NCBI RefSeq assembly: GCF_003024525.3
Contig: NZ_CP035934.2
Location: 1,364,001-1,428,000 of the forward strand
Source: Acinetobacter cumulans
GTDB taxonomy: Bacteria > Pseudomonadota > Gammaproteobacteria > Pseudomonadales > Moraxellaceae
Direction of reading: 5' to 3'
Length of the DNA stretch: 64,000 bases
Shown here: one piece after another, positions 37,417 through 47,215 of the stretch
Numbering within the stretch: position 1 is the stretch's first letter
Layout: the number at the start of each line of letters is the position of its first letter
Program-made: the position numbers and the translations under genes
Notes under the pieces: generated by a model
Told to the model about the DNA's origin: nothing
Seen by the model: the letters and a program-made list of their open reading frames with translations, nothing else
Databases searched by the model: none

Positions 37417-39447
37417 ATGGATCAAAAAGACGTTACCACTTCTTTGGTGGCGATTGCGAAACAGTTACTACGTATTTCACAGGGTTTAAATCGCCTGTAT
37501 ATTGATCAAATTGAATTGGCCGGAAACATTACTTCGCAAAACATGTTCAAAATTGAACCTGCAAAGCAACGTATTGTTTTGGCGAATCAATTGTTTTCCA
37601 TTCATTTTCATACGCCAGAACGTTATACAAGTTTGAGCTGTCTAAGCTCACCAACTTTATTTGACATGCATTTTGTTGCTGGGCAACCACATGCCGAAGC
37701 GTTGGAGGAGTTCTTTTTACATGAAATTTACTTTTTAACGGGTGATCGTAAGCCACAGCATTCGCTTTTGCTCAGAAGCAAGGCGCAAAAACTTAAACAG
37801 TTACTACTTGAATATATTTATCAGTGCTGTGGGGTTGAACAGCGGGCAGAAGCTTTTTTACAGCAAATTACGCAAGTACAAGCTGAAATCACTGATCATT
37901 TAATGATAAAAGCCAAGTATTACAAAACGCCCATTTTGCAAAATTTTCGCCGTAAAGGTGTCGCTATTCCAAAAGCAGTGATCGAACAATTTAAAACGAT
38001 GTTTTGCTTTGATCTATTAATGGAGACAGAATTCTTGCCTGTGCAGAATTTGATGGGAAGCTTTTATGAGTTTGGCTATACCGCGACGCAGTTTTTAGAT
38101 GCACCTTTGTATCGAATTATGTCTTTAAACTTTGTAGAACGCTTTAATTTAAATGATTTACAGGAACATCGAGCGGATATTGAACTGCTATATCGGCATG
38201 CGCTTGAGCAACCTAAAATGTTGGTTTTTTTACGCCTGATGCACCATGAAGTATGGCAACAGCCAGATATTTTATCTAAGCAACATTTTGTACAGGCTAA
38301 TACACGAATTTGGCAAAAAAAAGCGGCGAAGCTACCACTCTTCGATGGTATGCGCACTGTCAATTGGTTGTACCGTCAATCAAGTGAAGTGATCGATTGG
38401 GTTAGTGAAAATATCCAGCATAGCAGTGTACGTGTAGCCATGACGGCCATAAGCTTTATTGATTGTAGTCAGCAACATCCTCAAATTATTTTAGCGACGT
38501 TGCAGTACTTTCAATATGCTGCCGCTCGCATGTTTATTAGTCGGTGTTATGAGTTTGCAAATCAGGAACAGTGGTTTGACCATCCGAACAATACCCATGC
38601 CGTTTTACAAGGCACGCAACAGGCGATGGATGATCATCGTATTGCAATAAGCCATTCTATTTTGTATTTAGATGAGTGGATGGCCTTGGTTCGTTGTATT
38701 GCACGTGAAGACCAAACACTTGAAAAACGAGTTTATGCCTCACTCAGTCGAGTGATGCAGGCGTATTTACAGCATTTGGCCAAGATTACCCAGCCTTTGG
38801 CAACCGAGTTGATTGCGTTTATACGCCCAGAAACTCAGCAAAATAGAAATTTTCACAGTACCTTAAGACGTCACCGTATTCAATTGGATGATTTTCGTCA
38901 GCGTTTCTATTTAGTTCATGAGCAATCCCGGGAGTCGTTATTTGATGCTTATGTCCGTGATTACCTCACAGCATATTTTGCAGAAAATAAAGTCATTGCC
39001 AAGAATGTGACATGGTTTGGCTTATATCAGCAGGCGATTGTTTGGCATGATGAAATTCAAAAAGAAGAAATTATGACCAAGCTCAAAAAAGACTGCTTAA
39101 AAGCATCATGGAGTGCGTGGAGTCATTCGCCGCAAATACAGTTTGAACAATGGTTGATTGAAGAGTTGACATCTATAGACCGCATTATTCAAGAGTCTAA
39201 AGTATTTCGGCATTGTTTGGCCGCCAGTTATGCACATCGGATTATAGAAGGTGAATATGTGGCTTTTCATGTGATGCCACTCGATTCAACGCTCGCACCG
39301 ATGACTTTAGGTTGCGTATTACAAAATGAAGTCTTGATTTTTGATCAGTTGGAACATGCTCATAATAAAAAAGCTCAAGTAACAGCAACAATGATTGCCT
39401 GTCGTTTTATTGAGTTTCTGAATCTACGAAATCAACAATCCATTTGA
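37417..39447 (+). CDS. large PcfJ-like protein
   Basis: A 676-aa soluble protein I cannot assign with certainty. The C-terminal 80 residues (from F597) read FRHCLAASYAHRIIEGEYVAF, then TLGCVLQNEVLIFDQLEHAH. This is the layout of PcfJ-type domains: HCv.sYa..i..G, then a beta hairpin, then a Gln/N-rich turn. The rest is mostly helical with many Gln, Tyr and His and few known motifs. PcfJ proteins come mostly from plasmids and phages and their activity is unknown. A strong AAGGAG site precedes the ATG. Neighbours give no functional hint. Confidence 0.6.
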   Translation: MDQKDVTTSLVAIAKQLLRISQGLNRLYIDQIELAGNITSQNMFKIEPAKQRIVLANQLFSIHFHTPERYTSLSCLSSPTLFDMHFVAGQPHAEALEEFFLHEIYFLTGDRKPQHSLLLRSKAQKLKQLLLEYIYQCCGVEQRAEAFLQQITQVQAEITDHLMIKAKYYKTPILQNFRRKGVAIPKAVIEQFKTMFCFDLLMETEFLPVQNLMGSFYEFGYTATQFLDAPLYRIMSLNFVERFNLNDLQEHRADIELLYRHALEQPKMLVFLRLMHHEVWQQPDILSKQHFVQANTRIWQKKAAKLPLFDGMRTVNWLYRQSSEVIDWVSENIQHSSVRVAMTAISFIDCSQQHPQIILATLQYFQYAAARMFISRCYEFANQEQWFDHPNNTHAVLQGTQQAMDDHRIAISHSILYLDEWMALVRCIAREDQTLEKRVYASLSRVMQAYLQHLAKITQPLATELIAFIRPETQQNRNFHSTLRRHRIQLDDFRQRFYLVHEQSRESLFDAYVRDYLTAYFAENKVIAKNVTWFGLYQQAIVWHDEIQKEEIMTKLKKDCLKASWSAWSHSPQIQFEQWLIEELTSIDRIIQESKVFRHCLAASYAHRIIEGEYVAFHVMPLDSTLAPMTLGCVLQNEVLIFDQLEHAHNKKAQVTATMIACRFIEFLNLRNQQSI

Positions 39448-39552
39448 TTCAAGCAAAGTACGATTCAATACGCGACAGACTCTGGCGGATGAAGCTTAAC
39501 TTTTGAGGTAAAAGTCGGTAGGCTATAGCGGTTCTTTAATGGTATAGGTCTT

Positions 39553-41268
39553 ATGAATCAGGAAACCGCACTCAAGTTATTAAAAGCTGGTGAAAACGTA
39601 TTTTTAACAGGCTCGGCAGGTGCGGGTAAAACATATACCTTAAATCAATATATTAATTATCTAAAAGCGCGCAAGGTGACGGTTGCGATTACAGCATCTA
39701 CAGGTATTGCAGCCACACACATGAATGGCATGACGATTCATACTTGGGCGGGCATAGGCATTAAAGATGCGATTTCTGAAGATGAACTCAAACGCTTAAA
39801 AGAACGTAAATATTTAAAAGAGCATTTAGAAAATGCCCAAGTATTGATTATTGATGAAATCTCGATGCTACATGCCAAGCAACTCAACTTGGTGAATAAA
39901 GTCCTGAAGTTTTTTAAAGAAAGTGATGAAGCCTTTGGTGGGATTCAAGTCATTGCGGCTGGTGACTTTTTCCAGTTGCCACCTGTAGGCCGTAATGAAG
40001 AACGCAATCGCGATAAGTTTTGCTTTATGTCTGAGGCTTGGGTCGAAGCCAAATTTCGCGTGTGTTATTTGACTGAGCAACACCGTCAAGGCAATGACTA
40101 TTTAAATGATATTTTAAATGCAATTCGTGCGCAAACGATTGGTCCTGCACACTTAGAAGCATTAAAACAAACACGCACACAAGATATTGGCGATACCTTT
40201 ACACGTTTATATACCCACAATATGGATGTGGACAGTATTAACTTCAAACATTTAAATGAAATTGAGCAGGAAGCAAAGCAGTTTGATGCGCAGTGTGATG
40301 GCAATGAAAAGCTCATCGAAACGCTAAAATCATCTGTACGTGCGCCAGAAACACTCAATTTAAAGAAAAATGCCAAAGTCATGTTTGTAAAAAACAATTT
40401 TGATGTGGGCTATATCAATGGCAGTTTGGGTGAAGTAATTGGCTTTGAAGAAGACGATGAATACGGTGTATTGCCTAAAGTTAAACTTACAGATGGTACG
40501 ACTTTAATTGTGGAGCCTGAAACATGGTCAGTTGACAATGACGAAGGCAAAACCATTGCCAGTTTTCAGCAAATTCCGCTGCGTTTGGCATGGGCAATTA
40601 CCATTCATAAATCACAAGGTATGACTTTAGAAGCTGCTGAGATTAATCTCAGTCATACTTTTGAAAAAGGCCAAGGCTATGTTGCCTTGTCGCGTTTAAA
40701 AACCTTACAAGGCTTAAGATTATTAGGTTTTAATGAGCAAGCACTTGAGTTAGATAGTTTGGCTATTAAAGCAGATCGACGTTTTCAAGAGCTTTCTGCA
40801 GAAGCAGAAAATCAATTTGCTGATATTGATTTAACCCCGCAACATAAAGCATTTATTCGTCACTGTGGTGGCACATTAAATGAATATGAAATTGAGCGTA
40901 ATGAAAAGAAAATCGCCAAAAATGGTGCGAAACAAAGTTATGGTTCAGCTACTTTGGATGAAACACGAGCATTGTTTGAAGATGGCTATGACATAGCAGA
41001 TATTGCACAAGAGCGTGGTTTAACTCCAGCGACAATTATTAATCACTTGGCTCGCTTGCAAAAAGAACAGGCGCTCGATATTTCTGTTGCTCATCCGGGT
41101 GAAGAAGCAGTGGAACAAGTCCGTAAAATTTATAAACGCTTAATGAAGCGTAAAGATGCCGAACATTTTAATGATGACGGTAGCATTAAATTACGTCCGA
41201 TTGTGGAACAGACCAGCCCGCGTATGGGTTATGACCAAGTGCGTTTGGCCTTGTTATTTGTTGAATAG
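39553..41268 (+). CDS. Pif1/RecD-like DNA helicase with C-terminal HTH
   Basis: A 571-aa superfamily 1B helicase. Motif I is TGSAGAGKTYTLNQY, motif II is VLIIDEISML, motif III is AAGDFFQLPPVG, and the UvrD_C_2-type end is AWAITIHKSQGMTLEAAEI with YVALSRLKTL. A helix-turn-helix extension follows (residues about 460-510: GYDIADIAQERGLTPATII). Pif1-like enzymes unwind DNA 5' to 3', including G-quadruplexes. The bacterial version with this HTH tail is common in Gammaproteobacteria but little studied. A strong hairpin terminator follows at 41311. Confidence 0.88.
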   Translation: MNQETALKLLKAGENVFLTGSAGAGKTYTLNQYINYLKARKVTVAITASTGIAATHMNGMTIHTWAGIGIKDAISEDELKRLKERKYLKEHLENAQVLIIDEISMLHAKQLNLVNKVLKFFKESDEAFGGIQVIAAGDFFQLPPVGRNEERNRDKFCFMSEAWVEAKFRVCYLTEQHRQGNDYLNDILNAIRAQTIGPAHLEALKQTRTQDIGDTFTRLYTHNMDVDSINFKHLNEIEQEAKQFDAQCDGNEKLIETLKSSVRAPETLNLKKNAKVMFVKNNFDVGYINGSLGEVIGFEEDDEYGVLPKVKLTDGTTLIVEPETWSVDNDEGKTIASFQQIPLRLAWAITIHKSQGMTLEAAEINLSHTFEKGQGYVALSRLKTLQGLRLLGFNEQALELDSLAIKADRRFQELSAEAENQFADIDLTPQHKAFIRHCGGTLNEYEIERNEKKIAKNGAKQSYGSATLDETRALFEDGYDIADIAQERGLTPATIINHLARLQKEQALDISVAHPGEEAVEQVRKIYKRLMKRKDAEHFNDDGSIKLRPIVEQTSPRMGYDQVRLALLFVE

Positions 41269-41310
41269 TTAATCTAAATATAGATTGAATTAATATTTTG
41301 ATTCATAAAT

Positions 41311-41354
41311 AAAGCCATTTATTTCCTCCGCTTTGGGTTGAAATAAGTGGCTTT
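41311..41354 (+). terminator. long-stem terminator after the helicase gene
   Basis: AAAGCCATTTATTTC and GAAATAAGTGGCTTT pair over 15 bp with one G-T. The loop is 14 bases and the stem ends in a short T run. Confidence 0.75.
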
Positions 41355-41403
41355 TAAATTTGAACGTTAAAGTACAGAGACAATGAAATTGGAAATACAC
41401 AAT

Positions 41404-41727
41404 ATGCAAAGTTTATTTGTATACGGCACTTTACGCCTCGGTGAGCCGAATGCACATGTGATGGAGCGAATTGGTGGCACATGGTTTAAAGGCTATATAT
41501 TGGGGAACTTAGAAAATAGCGGTTGGGGTGCGGCTTTAGGTAGTCCTGGAATTCGTTTGAAAGATGATGGAAATCCTGTTCAGGGCTATGTATTTATATC
41601 TGAGCATTTAGAGGATCACTGGGAATATTTGGATGAGTTTGAAGGCGTGGAATATCATCGCCAAGCTGTGACCGTATATTTGGAAGATGGAAAAGTGATG
41701 CAAAGTCAGGTGTATGCTTTGATCTAA
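41404..41727 (+). CDS. gamma-glutamylcyclotransferase-fold protein
   Basis: A 107-aa protein of the GGCT/AIG2-like family. It starts MQSLFVYGTLRLGEPNAHVM with the substrate-binding YGTLR motif. GYVFISEHLEDHWEYLDEFEG contains the conserved acidic residue in LDEFEG that acts as general acid/base. An in-frame ATG at 41383 would add seven residues; the family usually begins just before the YGTL motif. Likely substrates are gamma-glutamyl-amines or peptides. Confidence 0.82.
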   Translation: MQSLFVYGTLRLGEPNAHVMERIGGTWFKGYILGNLENSGWGAALGSPGIRLKDDGNPVQGYVFISEHLEDHWEYLDEFEGVEYHRQAVTVYLEDGKVMQSQVYALI

Positions 41728-41899
41728 TTGAATAAGTTTGAATGATACAAAATGAGAGTAATTAATAAATTATTTACTAAAATCTAATTTTTTTGGCTTA
41801 AATTATCGTAAATAGATATTAATTTATATTTTTCGACGATATTAATTAAATCTTATATTTGTTATGTTACTGCCTTATTCAAGTAAAAGATTTTATTAA

Positions 41900-43090
41900 A
41901 TGTCAGCAAAAGTACAATGGTTTGCAAAGGATTTACTCATCATTGGTGCTGGTTTTGCCGCTGCGATGCATATTGGTAAATTACCCGCTGCTATCCCTAT
42001 TTTACAGGCTGAGCTAGGCTTAAGTTTGGTGCAGTCGGGTTTACTATTGTCCTGTATACAATGTGCAGGGATGTGCTTTGCGCTGCTGATTGGTAGTTAT
42101 GTATCAAAGTTAGGTTTAAAGCGTTGTGTGTTGTTGGGGCTCAGTTTACTCACTTTAGCCAGTATCTGTGCCGGACTCACGCAGTCGGTACTGTCTTTAT
42201 TTAGCATGCGAATTATAGAAGGTTTTGGCTTTTTACTGGTTACCTTGAGTGGGCCAGCGCTTATTCGCGAGTTGGCACCTATACAGAGTTTACCGGCCAA
42301 AATGGGCTTATGGGCGGCTTATATGGGCGGAGGAGTAGGCATTGCTTTAATTACTGCACCTATGTTGATTCAAAGTTGGTCATGGTCTGTGGTTTGGTTT
42401 AGTTATGCATTCATTACATTGAGCTTTTTAATTGGTATTGCATGGTTTATTCCAAATACAACGCCTTCTTCACAAGCTGTACCGCTAAAATCTTTAATTA
42501 AACTTACATTGCAGCATCAGCCAGCATGGTTACTCGCGTTGATATTTGGAACTTATGCAGGGCAATGGTTTGCTTTGGTGGGCTTTTTACCGACGATTTA
42601 TGAGCAAAATCATATTGCACCTACTTTGGCTGGATTGCTTACGGCAAGTGTATCTATCGCAAATGCCGTAGGTACTTTTATCTGTGGGTTACTGTTACAA
42701 CGAGGCTTGCAGGCGAAGCTGCTGGTCATTTTGGGATTTGTTGTATTAATTGCTTGTGCACTACTTTTTTATACAGCAAAAGACAGTTTGCCTTTTATGC
42801 TGCAATACGTACTGGTTTTTGGCTTTTCATTATTTGGTGGCTTGGTAGCGGGAAGTATCTTTGCACAAGCCCTACATTTTTCCCCAAGTCCTATGGCTAT
42901 TAGCACTACTGTGGGGATGATTTTACAATGTTCTGCACTGTCTCAATTTTTATTACCGCCAAGTATCGCATTATTGGTGTCTAGCACTGGAACTTGGTTG
43001 TGGGTCGGTGTGCTCATGAGTGTTCTGTCTATTCTGGGTATTGTGCTTACACAGCGCTTATTTGCAATTCAGCCCAAAACTTCTGCTTAA
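41900..43090 (+). CDS. MFS transporter, CynX/NimT-like
   Basis: A 396-aa transporter with about twelve hydrophobic helices. It starts MSAKVQWFAKDLLIIGAGFA. The MFS loop after helix 2 is present as GSYVSKLGLKRCVLLGLSL, and LSGPALIRELAPIQSLPAKM is typical of the CynX/NimT group. It probably exchanges or exports a small organic anion or nitroimidazole-like compound; the substrate is not known. A terminator follows at 43124. Confidence 0.85.
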   Translation: MSAKVQWFAKDLLIIGAGFAAAMHIGKLPAAIPILQAELGLSLVQSGLLLSCIQCAGMCFALLIGSYVSKLGLKRCVLLGLSLLTLASICAGLTQSVLSLFSMRIIEGFGFLLVTLSGPALIRELAPIQSLPAKMGLWAAYMGGGVGIALITAPMLIQSWSWSVVWFSYAFITLSFLIGIAWFIPNTTPSSQAVPLKSLIKLTLQHQPAWLLALIFGTYAGQWFALVGFLPTIYEQNHIAPTLAGLLTASVSIANAVGTFICGLLLQRGLQAKLLVILGFVVLIACALLFYTAKDSLPFMLQYVLVFGFSLFGGLVAGSIFAQALHFSPSPMAISTTVGMILQCSALSQFLLPPSIALLVSSTGTWLWVGVLMSVLSILGIVLTQRLFAIQPKTSA

Positions 43091-43123
43091 GTTTTTGGGG
43101 GGAGCTTTGGTTGGGAGGCATTC

Positions 43124-43153
43124 AAAGCCAACACATTAACTCTGTTGGCTTTT
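43124..43153 (+). terminator. rho-independent terminator after the MFS gene
   Basis: AAAGCCAACA and TGTTGGCTTT form a ten-bp stem with a nine-base loop, ending in T. Confidence 0.82.
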
Positions 43154-43252
43154 GCTATAACTAAGATGTGTGAAAGTACATACAACTTTTAATTATAGAA
43201 GAATAACTTTTTTGCCATTTGATCTTTTTAGGGCGAAGCTGATCAAGCTGTG

Positions 43253-43714
43253 TTATTGGCCAAGCCCAATAATGAGTGACAAAATACCTGCAGCAATTAA
43301 TGGTCCTACAGGTACACCTCTTAATAAAGCAACCCCAGCAACTGTACCAATCAGTAATCCAGCAACAATATTAGGTTGATTACTCATCAGTTGTACACCA
43401 CGACCACCTAACCAAGCCACAAATACACCAATAGCGATGGCAAATAAGGATTTCCAATTGAAAAAGGATTTCAAAATTTCATCGCCAGGTATTTTGCCAC
43501 TGGCGATTGGTGTGAGTACACCAATGGTCAGGATGATGATGCCAATATTTAAACCATGCTGTTGCAGCAAAGGAAAGTATTCACTTAAAGGCGTAATACG
43601 AAACACAATGAGCACAGCTGCTGCAATGGTTACAGCAGTGTTATGACTAAAGACACCACACGCCAATAAAACAATTAGGACAATAAGGTTTAAATCAAGG
43701 TTGGAAAGGGTCAT
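43253..43714 (-). CDS. DUF441 family membrane protein (YeaL-like)
   Basis: A 153-aa membrane protein very like E. coli YeaL. Conserved stretches are [51 protein letters not shown] and [17 protein letters not shown]. It has four or five helices. I place the start at 43714 ([17 protein letters not shown]), which gives the E. coli length; an in-frame start at 43759 adds fifteen residues. The function is unknown. Confidence 0.85.
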   Translation of the reverse strand: MTLSNLDLNLIVLIVLLACGVFSHNTAVTIAAAVLIVFRITPLSEYFPLLQQHGLNIGIIILTIGVLTPIASGKIPGDEILKSFFNWKSLFAIAIGVFVAWLGGRGVQLMSNQPNIVAGLLIGTVAGVALLRGVPVGPLIAAGILSLIIGLGQ

Positions 43715-43866
43715 CACGGGAGATATAAGATTTGCATTGACAAGTAGAGTATAAAGCATATTTATACTGATCGTGGCTCAGGTCGATTTTCCGCTGCATT
43801 GTTTTGAGTTGGGTTTCAGATCATGATCCTTTAGAATATCAGGCGATTTATTTGAGATGTGCTTTT

Positions 43867-44583
43867 ATGTTGTTGGAAAAAATGTTGCAGTCACAGGGCT
43901 TTGGTTCACGTAAATATTGCCAACAGTTAATTAAAAGCGGTGCTGTTCAAATTCATGGTGAGTTGATTGATAATCTCAAATATAAAGTAAATTTGGATCA
44001 GTTAGCGTTTCAAGTTTATGGTCAAAACTATGTTTATCGAGAAAAAGTTTATATCGCCCTACATAAGCCTAAAGGCTATGAATGTTCACATCAGGCGACC
44101 CATCATTTTAGTGTGTTTGAGTTTTTTGATGATGCGCTAATGAATCGAGGTTTACAGTGTGTGGGTCGTTTAGATCAAGACACAACAGGCTTGTTATTGT
44201 TAACGGACGACGGTCAGTTTTTGCAGGCTTTAACGCATCCTAAAAAGCATGTGCCAAAAGTTTATGAAATGTATACGGCCGATGATGTAACAGACGCGCA
44301 GCTACAACAGCTTGAGCTGGGTGTAGAGCTACGCAATGAAAGCGGTATATTTGCTGCTACAGAAGCTATACGCTTAGCAGAGAAGCAACTACGTTTTACT
44401 GTGCATCAAGGTGTGTATCATCAAGTGAAACGCATGGTTGCGGCTGTAGGGAATAAGGTAGAGCAATTACATCGGGCGCAGATTGGACAATTGGGCTTGG
44501 AACAGTTAAATCACTTAGCAGAAGGTGAGTGGGTTTATTTAACTGAGGCGCAAATTGAATTAGCAAAGCAACGCGCTGAATAG
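43867..44583 (+). CDS. pseudouridine synthase, RsuA family
   Basis: A 238-aa RsuA-type enzyme that isomerises a uridine in rRNA. The N-terminal S4 RNA-binding domain is MLLEKMLQSQGFGSRKYCQQ, followed by VYIALHKPKGYECS. The catalytic Asp is in GRLDQDTTGLLLLTDDG and the C-terminal block is VHQGVYHQVKRMVAAVGN. By similarity the target is probably U516 of 16S rRNA. The open frame extends upstream to 43804, but the ATG at 43867 fits the family start. Confidence 0.88.
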   Translation: MLLEKMLQSQGFGSRKYCQQLIKSGAVQIHGELIDNLKYKVNLDQLAFQVYGQNYVYREKVYIALHKPKGYECSHQATHHFSVFEFFDDALMNRGLQCVGRLDQDTTGLLLLTDDGQFLQALTHPKKHVPKVYEMYTADDVTDAQLQQLELGVELRNESGIFAATEAIRLAEKQLRFTVHQGVYHQVKRMVAAVGNKVEQLHRAQIGQLGLEQLNHLAEGEWVYLTEAQIELAKQRAE

Positions 44584-44718
44584 CTTTTTAAAGTTAAATT
44601 GACTGATATGTTGTGCATGCGTGGATTGGAACTACGCATGCGATTGATAGATGCTGTTGTTGCATGATTTTGTTTAAATACAAAGATCGCTGAATTTACA
44701 AAGATAACTATTTGGGGC

Positions 44719-45162
44719 TTATTTTAAAAAACAATGGTAGGTTTGAAATTCTTCATCTTTTACAAAACCCATAGACTCATATAATGCATGCGATTGAAAA
44801 TTATTCTTTTGTGTTTCTAAGCTAATACGCTGCGCATTTTCATGGCGTGCAAATAAGATTGCAGTATCAATCAGTTGTTTGGCAGAGCCTTGACGCCTAA
44901 AGGCAGGTCGGACATAAACATCATCTAAGAGATAATAACGAGAACAAGCAACAGAAGAAAAACCTAAATACAGTAAGACAAAGCCCGTAAATAGATCATC
45001 TTTAATATGAATGAAGATCACACTTTCTTGATTAGCAAAGCGTTGTTTTAAAAACTGAAAAGAAAGGTCTAAATTGGAAGAAGCACCATAAAACTGGCGA
45101 TATTCATCAAATAATATTGCAAGTTGCTTTAAATCTGATTCTACAGCGCGTCTTACAATCAT
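44719..45162 (-). CDS. GNAT family N-acetyltransferase
   Basis: A 147-aa acetyltransferase starting MIVRRAVESDLKQLAILFDEY. The acetyl-CoA motif A is LLDDVYVRPAFRRQGSAKQL (RxxGxA type) and motif B is LETQKNNFQSHALYESMGF. The substrate is unknown. It lies downstream of a RelB/DinJ-like gene on the same strand with a gap of about 90 bp, but does not look like a TacT-type toxin. Confidence 0.88.
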   Translation of the reverse strand: MIVRRAVESDLKQLAILFDEYRQFYGASSNLDLSFQFLKQRFANQESVIFIHIKDDLFTGFVLLYLGFSSVACSRYYLLDDVYVRPAFRRQGSAKQLIDTAILFARHENAQRISLETQKNNFQSHALYESMGFVKDEEFQTYHCFLK

Positions 45163-45255
45163 GCTTTACTCCATGCTTAAAATTAGAGGGTTGCATGAAG
45201 CATAACGAATAATTAAAAAACTGTGATTTTTAAATTGTTTAAAAATACGACAGTG

Positions 45256-45597
45256 TTAAGTTTTGTCACCTTCGCCCAAAATGGCATTGAGTTCCTCAAA
45301 GATATCTAAATGCTCATCATCTAAATCTATATCGCTTGAAGTCATCATATTGTCTGCATCTGTTGCTGCCACAGATGATTTCACATCTTGTTGCTTCAGT
45401 TTGCGTAAACGAATTAATTGTTCAAGATTGATGTTTTGATTTTCAATCGAAAAGGGGATAGATTTTGTAAGTACAACTTGCTTGAAAAACAGACGCACAG
45501 CTTGAGCTGGTGTAATCCCCAGTTGTTTAAATACCGCAAATGCTTGCTTCTTTTCTTGGGAATCCAAGCGGATTTGGTAGACTTCAGTTTTTCTCAT
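45256..45597 (-). CDS. RelB/DinJ-type antitoxin-like protein
   Basis: A 113-aa ribbon-helix-helix protein. The N-terminus MRKTEVYQIRLDSQEKKQAF gives the beta strand and first helix. LGITPAQAVRLFFKQVVL followed by SIPFSI is the DinJ/RelB pattern. The C-terminus is unusually acidic (SSDIDLDDEHLDIFEELNAI), where a toxin would normally bind. No RelE/YafQ-like gene is adjacent, so the toxin is lost, distant, or this is a regulator of its own. Confidence 0.75.
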   Translation of the reverse strand: MRKTEVYQIRLDSQEKKQAFAVFKQLGITPAQAVRLFFKQVVLTKSIPFSIENQNINLEQLIRLRKLKQQDVKSSVAATDADNMMTSSDIDLDDEHLDIFEELNAILGEGDKT

Positions 45598-45703
45598 AAT
45601 TTTAGAAAGCTTTTAAATACTTAACTTTTCGCATTTATTTTAATCTATTACACGCCAAATTCAATCCTTCAACTCATAAAAATATGAATTATTTGTAATG
45701 ACA

Positions 45704-46621
45704 TTAAGATGACAGTGTGAGGTCAAATGTGGAGCTTAAAGAGATCTGCTGTTTAGATAAAGGGTCGATAAACTTAATATGCTTGGCAAGTAATTGTAGT
45801 GGTGCGCTAAAGTCATGATCAGCTTTGTGCTTGACTTGCGGATAAAATGGGTCATTTTGAATCGGAATACCCAAGTGGCTAAGGTGTAAACGGAGTTGAT
45901 GTTGTTTACCAGTATGCGGTTTGAGTAGGTATTTTGCCCACTGCTGATTATGCTCTAAGAGTTGAATTTCTGTTTCACTATTGGCTACGCCTTCTATTTG
46001 ACGCATGGTATAAAATGGCTCACCTTTTTCCATTCTTAAACGAAGCGTAAGTGGCAGTTTTAAAGTGGGTAGATAGGGTGCAATCGCATGATAGGTTTTT
46101 TGCACTTTACGATCGGCAAATAACTGCTGATAGATACCGCGACTTTCAATGCACTTTGAAAATAAAACAATCCCTGCAGTTTCACGGTCAAGACGATGAA
46201 TTGGCGTGAGATGCTCAATGCTAGTTTGTTTCTTTAAGCGAACCAAAAGCGTTTCTTGTACATATTGTCCTGTGGGACTAATAGTGAGAAAGTGGGGTTT
46301 GTCTACGGCAATAAAGTGTTCATTTTCAAAAATAATATGGTGTTTAAAAGGCACATGAATTTCATGTGTTAAAAACCGATAGTAAAACACGTGGCTATTT
46401 GGCTGAAAGGGACTATTTGCATTGAGTTTTTGCCCTTGCGCATCAAAGATCAGCCCATCTTGAAAACGTTGTAACCATTCTTGCGCCTCAATATGTGGAA
46501 ATTCAAGGCACAAGTATTGGTAAATGCTCTGTGGTTGTGGCTGTAAAGCTTTTAAAAACACTTTACTGGCACTTACGCCATTAATCATAGGTGGTATGAA
46601 ATTAGAAAGAAGCATGGGCAT
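45704..46621 (-). CDS. RluA family pseudouridine synthase
   Basis: A 305-aa RluA-family enzyme that makes pseudouridine in rRNA or tRNA. The catalytic block is HLTPIHRLDRETAGIVLFSK, with KPHTGKQHQLRLHLSHLGIP later, both diagnostic. VPFKHHIIFENEHFIAVDKP precedes the active site. The precise site (for example tRNA U65-like or 23S) cannot be told. The start is taken as the ATG at 46621; nearby in-frame TTG (46627) and ATG (46615) are alternatives. It diverges from tsaE. Confidence 0.85.
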   Translation of the reverse strand: MPMLLSNFIPPMINGVSASKVFLKALQPQPQSIYQYLCLEFPHIEAQEWLQRFQDGLIFDAQGQKLNANSPFQPNSHVFYYRFLTHEIHVPFKHHIIFENEHFIAVDKPHFLTISPTGQYVQETLLVRLKKQTSIEHLTPIHRLDRETAGIVLFSKCIESRGIYQQLFADRKVQKTYHAIAPYLPTLKLPLTLRLRMEKGEPFYTMRQIEGVANSETEIQLLEHNQQWAKYLLKPHTGKQHQLRLHLSHLGIPIQNDPFYPQVKHKADHDFSAPLQLLAKHIKFIDPLSKQQISLSSTFDLTLSS

Positions 46622-46744
46622 ATTCAATAGGAGATGATGAGAGCGTTAAGCCGTGAAAAAATACACAAACTGATAGGCGAAAATAGGCTTTTAAAGCCAT
46701 GCAATGCTATCATAATCAATCTTTATATTGGTGTCGTGAGTATT

Positions 46745-47215
46745 ATGCAGTATTCATTTAATTTGGTTTTAAACAATGAAGAAGATACACAGAACTTAGC
46801 ACAAGTTTTGGCACAGCATTTTAACTCAGGTGTTATACATTTAATTGGTGACCTCGGTGCAGGAAAAACAACCTTAACACGTTATTTTATGCAAGCTTTG
46901 GGACATCAAGGTGCGGTAAAAAGCCCAACTTATACCTTGGTTGAACCCTATAATATCCAAGGGCAAGATATTTTTCATTTTGACTTGTATCGTTTAAATG
47001 ATCCTTATGAATTAGAACTGATGGGTATTCGCGATTATCTCGAAACCCCAAATGCGTTATTTTTGTTTGAATGGCCATCGAAAGGTGGTGATGAAATTCC
47101 TGCGCCAGAATTGTTGATTAATATTGAAAAGTCTGAAGATGAGCTAACGCGCTATGCGACTTTAAGCTTTGCTTCAGACAGTTTAAAAACAGCTTTAGAG
47201 AACCGTTTTTCATGA
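46745..47215 (+). CDS. tsaE: tRNA threonylcarbamoyladenosine biosynthesis ATPase TsaE
   Basis: A 156-aa P-loop ATPase that works with TsaB and TsaD to make t6A37 in ANN-decoding tRNAs. Walker A is GDLGAGKTTLTRYFMQAL. The family block KSPTYTLVEPYNIQGQDIFH and FDLYRLNDPYELELMGIRDY follow, and LFLFEWPSKG contains the conserved Glu-Trp. The start is the ATG at 46745 (MQYSFNLVL); the open frame upstream to 46634 is not family-like. It overlaps mutL by ATGA. Confidence 0.94.
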   Translation: MQYSFNLVLNNEEDTQNLAQVLAQHFNSGVIHLIGDLGAGKTTLTRYFMQALGHQGAVKSPTYTLVEPYNIQGQDIFHFDLYRLNDPYELELMGIRDYLETPNALFLFEWPSKGGDEIPAPELLINIEKSEDELTRYATLSFASDSLKTALENRFS

